Shown: positions 55,521-64,000 of the stretch, piece after piece
How the letters are laid out: each line of letters starts with the position of its first letter
Position numbering within the stretch: position 1 is the first letter of the stretch
Source: Albugo candida
Lineage: Eukaryota > Oomycota > Peronosporomycetes > Albuginales
Length of the DNA stretch: 64,000 bases
NCBI GenBank assembly: GCA_040437565.1
Contig: JBDOQK010000052.1
Span: forward strand, 62,001 to 126,000
Reading direction: 5' to 3'
Position numbers and translations under genes: made by a program
The notes under the pieces: generated by a model
What the model was told of the DNA's origin: nothing
The model's database searches: none
What the model saw: only the letters and a program-made list of their open reading frames with translations

Positions 55521-57139
55521 ATGGTAAGATCCAGCAACATTACTATAACTGTCATTGATGAAAACGAAGCCGAAAGTGCACAAGCTTATTCAGGCAGCGC
55601 CCAAAATCTCGTCTAGCAATCTCAGACGGCTTTGTAGTAACTACGTCGCTTCACTTTTAGTGTTACCGTAGGACTTTACTTTTTGAAATGTCTGATGGTT
55701 TTCTATATTTTGATATCGCCATGGAGATCGTAGGAGACAACGGGTACCAGTAGAATGTTCCTTAGTCGAAGCAAATTCCTTCCACGTGAAATATCTTTGG
55801 TAGAGCATTTTTCCAGTCCAGGGCTTGACGAGGAGCTATAATAGAATCTGATGTCCTCGCGCACTTCCATCTTCTGCGCCTCCATAAACCGAGATTAATA
55901 GATGACTGGGAGCAAGCGTAAAGCCAAACGGAGTCCGCATTAAAAAGCATGAAAGATTTTCCTGTGGCGCGTGTGGAGGATCTCGGCAAATGAAATTCAT
56001 TCATTCTGGTGATGCGATCGAGAGGTAGCGCAGGAATGATCGATGTGGGTCATTTCATTTCACAAATTGTATACACTCCTCGAGTATGCTCACCTTGCCA
56101 CTGCTGAAGTTTAATGTGTACCCGCTAATCGTCCGGATCGGGAGCGAATAGCAGTGCACATGTACGCATCGCACTAGTGGGATCGTAGTATGCTGTGCTT
56201 GAGTGTACACTGAACTAAAGAAAACGCTACTATCCTCTAATATATCCACTTGCAGGCTGCGACGCAATATTGTCGACAACGAGATACTGATTGCCTCATC
56301 GCCGCCCTCGTTTTCTACCGCAAACTGATACTTTGACGAACTACAGCTGAATCTCTAACCATCCTGCAAGAACCTAGGATAAGATACTGTTCATCTTACA
56401 GAGTACTAGCTAGAACATATGGACGACCTTGTCTATGCCAAATAAGAGCCAACACTTAAAGACAACTAAGCCTACATAGCACATAATTGTGTTCAGGGTA
56501 CGAGGTGCGACAAACCATGTTTTTAGCTTACACGTGCGGGGAAGTCCATTTGAATAAGTACGCGTCTAGTGTACTCATGTCAAAAGTAGGACTCCCTCTA
56601 AGGAGCAGCGACACCCTCCATATTCTTTGAAGTTACATCAGGATGAACAGTCGTGCTCCACCGTGCTTTGTGTCATAAAAATAGTACCTGCCGATCGCAT
56701 CTTAAAACACAATACTTGGTGTCGATTGCGGGTCTATCGCACCGGAGAATTATGCACTAAAGGCTCCATGGTTGTAGCCGTGTCCTTCCAAAGAATTATA
56801 AAGATTCTGTCCAAGTCGTTATGAGATTTTGGCAACGCTGTTACGGTGGGTCACACCAATCACAAGTATTACAGTAACTTCCTATACCTACGACACGTGC
56901 GATGTTGCACGACATTTTACACTATGAAAAAGGAAATATTCTCTTGTATGGAAATTTTTTTGAGCAAAATTGGTACCCGTAGAGAAGCGAACAATCACAA
57001 AGAACGAGTGACTTCATCTCATACGCTCAGTAACATCAAGGTAGACAACGCGACTCGAATTCATGGATGCGTAAATGGGCACCTTGGTGAGCGCGCTTAC
57101 CATCATCCAATGCCGTCATCCGGAAGCATGTAGATCGTC
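55521..57139. other. Gene-poor repeat-derived sequence
   Basis: No supported gene. 56396-56455 and about 56570-56840 are copies, on opposite orientation, of sequence in and next to the 32136-32693 hairpin; the remainder is unassigned. Confidence 0.45.
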
Positions 57140-58470
57140 CAGGCTTTAATGTTTTTCTTGCAAGAAGCTGTCTTTGAAGGCGATTAATGTCCCAATGTGG
57201 CAATTCCAATAAGAGTGTCTATCAGATTTTGTGGTGCAGGTGGGTAATTGCATCAATATCGCTGGTATGGTGGCAATGGTGCTTTGGTTGACTCGGTATG
57301 CACAGATAGATTCCCTTCCAACGCGACGTCTCATTTCAAGATCCTAGAGTACTGAATCAAAAGATATATCAAGTCAATGGTTTCTCAGTGGCGTTATACT
57401 TTCTACCGTACTTGATGATCGGAGTGCTGGGAGCTGTACTTCGGTAAATTTGTGTTTCTAGAAAGTTGGTGGTACTGCGAGAATCTACTGGACGACTGAG
57501 TTTGTTTTGATAGTTGCATACTCGATTCTGCGAAGCGTGAGCATCGAGACAATCATCTTTTCTCTAGCTTTACATATGCTAGCAATGACATATTGTGCAA
57601 GGCATGAATCCACTACATCAACGGAATTGCTTCAGTTGGAAAGCATAGGAATGTTACGGGATATGGGAATTTGCAGACTCGCCTTAGATAAAAAGCTGTA
57701 TAATCATTTGAAAATCGCGGTGGCGAATGCGGGTCAACTTGCAGCTATTCCGCTGGTTAATCTTTGGGTTCATATTATGCATGGATCACGCTCCCAGTGC
57801 TGGACGTACGTTCCATGTGATTACCTTCATGTGGCTCAACAATGTCGTTTACTTGGGTCGTGGCCGCACATCTTGCCACGCGAAAATGCTACCCCACGAT
57901 GACACATCATTCCACGCCATCACGCAATAGTATCATGGGGTGACTGGAAGCATAGTTGATTTCTGCAAGGAAGCATATTGGATCTGATTGTTCTCGCTCT
58001 ATAAGATGCACTGAGCACGCACTCCCTGTTGATCTCGAATAAGTCATCTTTATCATGCAGAAACGGAGCATCTGAGTCATAGCGACGATCTGCTCGATCA
58101 AATCGAGTAATTGTGCTAGTTATGCACAGACACGCAGTCTATGCGTACACAGACACGCAGTCTATGCGTACACTATGTACTGAATACGTCAAAGATCGGT
58201 GTGTCAGAACAGGGTGAATCATTTGGACTTGTGTATGCCAAAAGTGGATCGTAGCTGAAGAAGCGAAGAATACCTGAACGCGCTATCTTTTCTAGATCTC
58301 CCGAAAGCGCAAGAGGCTACTGAGCTCATTCCATGATTTGACTGGAAACGCGCTCACGCACCAAGCAATGACGTTCGGGTCATCTACGGCCAAATGTAAT
58401 ATGCCTGTGTACAACTACGCGCGGACATCGTCCTCTATATCGTTTGCTTGACTCAAGTGAGAAAAAACTT
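57140..58470 (-). repeat. Duplicated blocks X and Z of the cluster (copy D)
   Basis: 57140-58080 matches 44254-45480, and 58130-58470 matches blocks Z at 50820 and 52620. A short direct repeat, ACACAGACACGCAGTCTATGCGT shortened, occurs twice in tandem at about 58124-58170. Noncoding. Confidence 0.55.
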
Positions 58471-58709
58471 TAACGCGAGCTGTGAAGATAGTTCGGAAGA
58501 ATGACATCACGCTTTATAACTGTGTTTTGTCGAGGCTTGAGCATGTGTGGAAGTATCTGATTGTCGATTTCTGATCGTTCGTTTTCTTAGTCCTACGAGC
58601 TACGATTGATTAGAAAACTTGGGCACAATTGCACTCAAACGAAGCGTGCTATGTATATTGACTAATTATCTTCTTGAATAAACTAAATGTCTTTTGTGCT
58701 ACGCCCTTT

Positions 58710-59771
58710 CTACTTAGGACAAAATGTGATCCATAGTATTTGGTTGCGTGTGTTTACAATGGTAGTATAAGCTTTTAAAAGTGAAGACCCCATGACCCAT
58801 TCACCTGTCCGTGTCGAGTTCTCAATGAGAAAACCACAGCGATTATTTTGGCTGATAAAACTTTGATGCGCCAGCAATCTTACAAGTGTCTTCTCGCCGT
58901 GCTTGATTTTTAAATCGAGAGGATGGCGTGAGGTGCTATGTTTGGCCATGATAGCATCGAGTTGTAAGCAATTTCCTTCATAGTGACCATCTTCAGTGAG
59001 CCTGAGACCGAGATCCTTGTTGTTGCCGATCTCTCCGAATATTTCAGGCGGAACTTGTGTTGCTCCATTACCAAATTGAAAAGTAACTTTTTGATTATGA
59101 TAATAATGTTGTAGGAACTCGATATCCATGAGCAACCATAAGGATCCTGTTGTTAGTGCCTGTGAATAGGATCCAAGCTCTTCGATAGGTAATGTTCCAA
59201 AGTACAAATCCGGACCATCGTAAAAGTTCCCGATTAACGTGTAAGCCCCAACATTTTCTGAAAAGTAGACTTCAGGGTTGATACTAGTCTCCGGGTAAAC
59301 GTATAATTCCTTCCATTCAATTGACTCTTTCAGAGATTCCCATGTTTTTTTCCAAGCCGTACAATATACATCAAGGTTGATGAGTTGTTTTCTAGTACAT
59401 TCTCTATCCATGTTGTGTACTGATAGCCATGAACTGACGCGATCCAGCAAAGACGCTTTATATCTTTCTGGAGTAATTCTCGCCATTCCGTGTTGCCTAA
59501 CCGAAGCTGTCTGAGTTCTCGTGATGAGTAGTTTGATAGTATACCCTTTTTTGCTAATAGGTTGTGGGTCCCTGAGGGTTCCATCATTGTTGGTCATCAC
59601 AGGAGGCGTGATTTCGACTTCCAATCCAAATCGTTTTACAAAAAGTTTGGAGCCATGGCTGTTCGCTGACGCCTCGACCATTTTCACATACTGCCCAGCC
59701 ACCAAAGGGCCAGACGTGTGAAAAACTCCAATCACAGCAAATCCATACGCTTTCAGATAATGAAATTTCAT
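58710..59771 (-). CDS. Secreted aspartic-protease-like protein, member D (catalytic motifs lost)
   Basis: An intact frame of 353 codons, the closest relative of member C. It has a signal peptide (MKFHYLKAYGFAVIGVFHTS...), the same block with DPQPISKKGYTIKLL, LYVYPETSINPEVYF, LYFGTLPIEEL and the C-terminal block EWVMGSSLLKAYTTIVNTR. At the second catalytic site it reads FGNGATQVPPEIF: the Asp itself is replaced by Gly, a further step away from catalysis than member C (DNDAT). Compared with C it lacks the basic C-terminal extension and a ~15-residue repeat around EEHSF. The divergence is concentrated in the middle and C-terminal thirds, as expected of a family under changing selection, but no rate test was possible. 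Confidence 0.72.
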   Translation of the reverse strand: MKFHYLKAYGFAVIGVFHTSGPLVAGQYVKMVEASANSHGSKLFVKRFGLEVEITPPVMTNNDGTLRDPQPISKKGYTIKLLITRTQTASVRQHGMARITPERYKASLLDRVSSWLSVHNMDRECTRKQLINLDVYCTAWKKTWESLKESIEWKELYVYPETSINPEVYFSENVGAYTLIGNFYDGPDLYFGTLPIEELGSYSQALTTGSLWLLMDIEFLQHYYHNQKVTFQFGNGATQVPPEIFGEIGNNKDLGLRLTEDGHYEGNCLQLDAIMAKHSTSRHPLDLKIKHGEKTLVRLLAHQSFISQNNRCGFLIENSTRTGEWVMGSSLLKAYTTIVNTRNQILWITFCPK

Positions 59772-60555
59772 TTCTTATGCAAAGAGCTTTTTTAATAATT
59801 ATGAAAGATCGACTTGTTATATGCATCACTGACATTTCTTGGAACTATTTTAACGTGGGATTTTAGCTTTGATTCAAGCTCATATTTCACGCACTCAACC
59901 GGCATCCATCTGGTCAGGTGGGTATCGCGCAAATAGATTTAAAAATTTGGCAGCTTTTCAACTTTATACGCACTCTAAAATAATGGAAGTATGCCTCGTA
60001 TTCTAAATTTTTCGATGTGGAGTCTGTTCGGTGAAGGGAGCTGTTATAGCTTTAATGCTCGTCCAGCTGTCATTTTTGTTGCTAGCGCAGGAATGATCGA
60101 TTGCTGACCGTATGTAGCTCGAAAGCCAACCTCCAGCATGTCAGGCTGTAGAATACTCCCCACCGCATCTTACACAAGTGTTTATAGAATGTCAAGCATA
60201 AGCGTATACTAAACATCGAAGATCGCGACTTTTAGACATGTCGTTTATTTAAGGTTTGAACGATTTCCCGGCACGTATAAAGAATGAGTTGCCATGAAGC
60301 AAGTGCTCTGTTCGCAAGATAATATTCTGCACGTATATCTTCAAAAAACGGGCCAACGTCACTAATCAGCACCAGAATGCCCAGCTAATGTCGTCTGCAA
60401 ATTCTTACAGTTCGCTTCAACCAGAAAGTGATACGAGAGAGCTTTTTTCTTGTGTGGAATGACGAGATAGAGGCTTCCATAAAAGATTTATTATGAACGA
60501 TCAGTTTCAGACTCGTCGGAATGTACATGTTGACAACAAAGTGCGTATCTAGCAA
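59772..60555. other. 5' flank of member D and intergenic sequence
   Basis: 59835-59925 keeps diverged parts of the family 5' flank (GTGGGATT, TTGATTCAAGCTCAT, GGCATCCATCTGGTCAGGT). The rest, to the flippase stop, shows no gene. Confidence 0.45.
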
Positions 60556-63500
60556 CTAAGCAGACGCTTGACGAGACAATTGAGACAAAGTGTATCGTCG
60601 GGCTAGACGAAGAGGTGTCCGAGGCAAACTATCTTCAAAATCGTCGCTGACTTGTTCCACTTCCTGGTCTGCTTCCTCAGCATTTCGATTCATGCTGGTG
60701 CCTAGAAGATGACGTGCTTCGCCTGATCGTGCACGAGATCTTTCAGTTAAGATATCGCGCCCCGGAGAGTTAACCGATATCCTATTCAAAGATCGCGCGC
60801 TTCGGAATGAATGCTGTGCTCCCCGGAATACTTTCCCCACCGACGACCTTCTTAGTAGTGTACCAGAGCTTCGAGGTGAGTCGGATGACTGCTTTCCAGC
60901 TCCAAGATTATCACTACTCGACATTTCCTGGAATGCAAGTGATCCCAGACTACCATGACGTTCGAAAATGACTTTCTTTTTGGCTTGTGAATCACTAAGA
61001 CAACATCTATCGGTAGCCAAAAATGACTCCACCATAACACTTTCCGCATCGTAACTGAAAGCACTTCCGCGAGGGATTGGATGTGTTGTACCAAGCGGTC
61101 GAAGTATAGGTGCAGTATTGACTGGCGATCTCATTGATGCCTTTCTGCAGTGATTCTTCTCGGCCAACGACATTGAGAGTGTGGTGACCGTTTCCATATC
61201 GCGTGGAATCTCAGTCGGAGGTGGAAACACCAAGAGACGATCTGCTAGGTGCGATAGATTAAACGCGTGAACTTCCTGGGCCAAATGACGATAGGACGGC
61301 TGGAAAGCTCGAGTATATCCTTTCCAAAAAATATCACGAGCGAGCGCCACAAACGTCAAAATCGGAACGAGGACCCAAAATGAACCACTCAGGAAGGTCT
61401 TGTCAAATACACTTTTCCAGTACGCTCCACTAACTGACGATCCACTAGAGATAAAGTAAGCTAGGATGACCCATAGTAGAACGGATCCAATGTACACAGG
61501 AATATGCACCGGCCACCACATTTGCTGATGAAGTGCCAGCTTCAAATTGACCACGAGAACAATGATGGTGAAAGCTGTACATCCATGAACCCACATATTG
61601 GGTGTGGCTCCTGACTCATTATAGTGTCTTGTTCCATACACTGTCCCAAAGCTAATGACTGCAGACTCCCACGCACATGAAGAAAGCCAGCCCCAAACGA
61701 TCTTGGTGTTGAATCGTGCGTTTTCTTGGCCGATTCGATACAAAAGGGGATATTCATAGGCCAAGTATGCTGGAACGTCCTGCTCGAATATCGAGACCAA
61801 AAGGATCGGCAACGCTGTGAAGAACAAATTGTATCCCTGAAGACCCCATTCCAGAAAAAACTTTTGCCCAGAGTACCCAGTATACAGAAGCATATACCAA
61901 TACTGCGTCAAATTCAGCACGACATTCTTGTAGAAAATGTACAATATCAACTTCCCCATTCGAATGTAGTTCCAACGACCATGTACGAGTAAGAGTCGAC
62001 GCAGATATTTGAATTGTGCGATTGAATAATCGGACGAATTGGCCGCCTGCATGCCTTCTTGACCCGAAATTCCAACTCCGACATGGGCCGCTTGTATCAT
62101 GGAAACATCATTGGCTCCATCCCCGATAGCAAGTGTCCTTACTTTGGGATTACGCTCTCGTACAAGCCTCACCAATTGGGCTTTTTGTGCGGGTGATACT
62201 CGACAAGCGATCACTGCAGCCGTCTTCTCAACAAACTCGATTAGAAGCTCGGGGCAATCTTCCAACGCCAGCTCGAGAGTTTCTCCATCAATGACGAGAG
62301 CAAACGCATCGTTCTGACGCAAATTGGTCGGGCGATTCTCAATTCGTGTTAACGGACGTGCACATTCAGGGTCGTTGGATACAGGGCTTCCTCTACAAGG
62401 TATGATACCACAAGCAGAAGCGTGATCCTTTGATTTGCCAGCCTTTGCTTCCGACTCTGAGATCTCATCGATATATCTTTTGAGCGTTCTTTTGACCGAT
62501 AAGAGATCGGGATGTGTGTCTGCAGAGATAATCACACGTTCCATTTCAGGAGCTAGTAATCTGCACGCAAAAGCGATATTTATGGCAGTCTCCTCTTTGT
62601 CCCCGGTAAGCATCCAAATTTTGATAGATGCTTCGCGTAACTTGGCGATTGTTTCTGGAACTTGATCCTGTAGACGATCTTCAACAGCTGTAGCTCCAAG
62701 AACCTCCAATCCAACTTCGATTTCTTCCATCAGATGATCAATGTCATTCGACTCACCATCCCGACGAAGCTCAATTTGCTTCATGTCATTGATTGCACTC
62801 CGATATCGGACGATCCATTTTGCATAGACATCGGGATCAATGATCGTACTCGCAATCACCAGTGTGCGAAGTCCTTCCATCGCGAATTGTTCCATATGCT
62901 CCAATGTGACATCCCGCATCCTAAGAATTTCATAATCTTTGGTTGAGACAAGTCGTTGATACATGACTGAGTCAGCTCCTTTGCACAGTAATTGGATGGC
63001 ACCGTCGGGATTACGTAGAATGACAGACATACGCTTCCGTGTGCTATTAAACTCGAGTACTTCCAAAATATCATATTGAGCTTTGACGGGCTGATTACCG
63101 CTCGCCGACTCGGTTCCTGACTCCTCTACACAGCTATCGAATCGTTCAACCAAAGCTCTGCCGGGAGCTCGAGAGAAGAATCGAAATCCAAAACACGCAG
63201 CGGCAGCGACGAGTGCTTGTTCATCAGGTGAAGAAGCAGACAATCTCAATTCTCCATCTGCTCCACGCTCCGGCATCACAGTATGACATACGGCCAAATG
63301 CTCGAAAAAGTCGAAAATCCTTTGAGCGTTATGATCTTTTAATCGCATCGCGTCAAATATCTTGTCATCCTGATAATTTACAAACGGAACCTTCACGATA
63401 CGATGATCTTGCTTGCTCGAGACCGAGTCAATCGGACCTTGTGTTTTACCAAAAGCCGGAGAGCCATTGTAAGTGTCATTTTCATCCCGAAGTCGTTGTT

Positions 63501-64000
63501 CAGCAGCAATACCAGCTTCTGTATCTCCTACTCCATATGCAACTCCATTAATGCTGCACTTCCGAAACTCCATGATATTCCGAGTCAGTGTTCCTGTTTT
63601 ATCACTAAATATATAATCAATCTGTCCCAGCTCTTCATTCAATGACATCGTTTGGACTTGGCAGGGCGTATCCGTTTCCTCATGATACATTTCCACGTCG
63701 TTATTCATCCAATACGACTGTAAGAACTTTACAGAGGTCATGCTGACATACAGCGACACGGGTATGAACGAGTTTAAAAGCAGAAAGTAGTACACCAGCA
63801 TGACAAAAAACTGGACGACTGGATGGCGTATAGCGAGGGCATCGCCGTCATACAAATACCACGCTAGCTCTCCAGGTTCTGAGCTGAGATTCTCACGATT
63901 CCAGAAAACGGATATCACCGCACCAGTGAGACACAACACCAGCATAAGAACACAGATATACAAAATTTGTCGATTCAACCGCATTTCCATATTGCTCCAC
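60556..64000 (-). CDS. P4-type ATPase (phospholipid flippase), C-terminal 1147 codons (partial)
   Basis: P4-ATPases move phosphatidylserine or phosphatidylethanolamine to the cytosolic leaflet. The frame is open to the right edge; residue numbers here count from the ATG at 63990, which is internal because homologous sequence should continue upstream (TM1-2 and the actuator domain are missing). Visible are a TM3-TM4 pair with NSFIPVSLYVSM before the phosphorylation site, DKTGT at 130-134, a nucleotide-binding domain with KGADSVMY, the hinge motifs MLTGDKEETA and GDGANDVSMIQ, and six C-terminal membrane segments (e.g. LILYIFYKNVVLNLTQYWYM). A ~240-residue Ser/Arg-rich cytosolic tail follows. 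At the P-I-S-L motif the residue normally Glu (S-x-E) is Thr (VSMTSVK), which may be a lineage trait. No intron in 3.4 kb. It would normally need a CDC50 partner. Confidence 0.93.
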   Translation of the reverse strand, partial: WSNMEMRLNRQILYICVLMLVLCLTGAVISVFWNRENLSSEPGELAWYLYDGDALAIRHPVVQFFVMLVYYFLLLNSFIPVSLYVSMTSVKFLQSYWMNNDVEMYHEETDTPCQVQTMSLNEELGQIDYIFSDKTGTLTRNIMEFRKCSINGVAYGVGDTEAGIAAEQRLRDENDTYNGSPAFGKTQGPIDSVSSKQDHRIVKVPFVNYQDDKIFDAMRLKDHNAQRIFDFFEHLAVCHTVMPERGADGELRLSASSPDEQALVAAAACFGFRFFSRAPGRALVERFDSCVEESGTESASGNQPVKAQYDILEVLEFNSTRKRMSVILRNPDGAIQLLCKGADSVMYQRLVSTKDYEILRMRDVTLEHMEQFAMEGLRTLVIASTIIDPDVYAKWIVRYRSAINDMKQIELRRDGESNDIDHLMEEIEVGLEVLGATAVEDRLQDQVPETIAKLREASIKIWMLTGDKEETAINIAFACRLLAPEMERVIISADTHPDLLSVKRTLKRYIDEISESEAKAGKSKDHASACGIIPCRGSPVSNDPECARPLTRIENRPTNLRQNDAFALVIDGETLELALEDCPELLIEFVEKTAAVIACRVSPAQKAQLVRLVRERNPKVRTLAIGDGANDVSMIQAAHVGVGISGQEGMQAANSSDYSIAQFKYLRRLLLVHGRWNYIRMGKLILYIFYKNVVLNLTQYWYMLLYTGYSGQKFFLEWGLQGYNLFFTALPILLVSIFEQDVPAYLAYEYPLLYRIGQENARFNTKIVWGWLSSCAWESAVISFGTVYGTRHYNESGATPNMWVHGCTAFTIIVLVVNLKLALHQQMWWPVHIPVYIGSVLLWVILAYFISSGSSVSGAYWKSVFDKTFLSGSFWVLVPILTFVALARDIFWKGYTRAFQPSYRHLAQEVHAFNLSHLADRLLVFPPPTEIPRDMETVTTLSMSLAEKNHCRKASMRSPVNTAPILRPLGTTHPIPRGSAFSYDAESVMVESFLATDRCCLSDSQAKKKVIFERHGSLGSLAFQEMSSSDNLGAGKQSSDSPRSSGTLLRRSSVGKVFRGAQHSFRSARSLNRISVNSPGRDILTERSRARSGEARHLLGTSMNRNAEEADQEVEQVSDDFEDSLPRTPLRLARRYTLSQLSRQASA

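Overview
The window looks like nuclear DNA of an oomycete, most probably an Albugo-type white rust. The evidence is very tight gene packing, tiny GT-AG introns (about 42-67 bp, plus one doubtful 38-bp case), a flagellar dynein-regulatory-complex gene (a sign of motile zoospores), and secreted proteins lying among transposons. The species call is inference. The scaffold has 17 gaps of exactly 100 N. Nine are flanked on both sides by the same 30-405 bp, so contig ends were joined without being merged. Where such a gap falls inside a gene (MTHFR, eIF4G-like, kinase-like, DRC11) the doubled stretch should be read once; the reading frames then join exactly.

Region 1 (1-31557) is a gene-dense housekeeping block. 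In order it holds: RalGAP-alpha-like (-, runs off the left edge); NVL/Rix7-like AAA ATPase (-); MTHFR (+); a compact eIF4G/PAIP1-like factor (-); a Brahma-type SNF2 remodeller (+); a PP4-like phosphatase (-); a kinase-like protein with altered catalytic motifs (+); COG7 (-); a tandem ATP-grasp protein (+); DRC11/IQCA (-); and a RING-Tubby protein (+). Spacing is extreme: one divergent pair has 59 bp between start codons, one convergent pair has 12 bp between stop codons, and another overlaps by 4 bp (TTAG). Two starts share a composite upstream element, ACCGGTAC-N3-ACCGGTA, with palindrome centres 11 bp apart; a single copy lies upstream of a third gene.

Region 2 (31558-60555) is gene-poor and repeat-rich. 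It holds a carboxypeptidase fragment, a 558-bp near-perfect hairpin, a LINE 3' remnant, two nested Mutator-like (MULE) elements plus an older MULE ruin, small contigs with coding scraps, and a tandemly duplicated family of four minus-strand genes. These four encode secreted proteins with an aspartic-protease (A1) C-terminal lobe but no recognisable catalytic Asp-Thr-Gly motifs. Three are open or nearly open and one is a pseudogene.

Region 3 (60556-64000) returns to core genes with the large C-terminal part of a P4-type lipid flippase (-), cut by the right edge.

The core genes belong to general cell functions: small-GTPase signalling, ribosome assembly, folate metabolism, translation initiation, chromatin, phosphorylation, Golgi tethering, cilia and membrane asymmetry. 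They do not form a pathway. The contrast between compact core and repeat-rich secreted-protein cluster fits the two-speed layout known from plant-pathogenic oomycetes.
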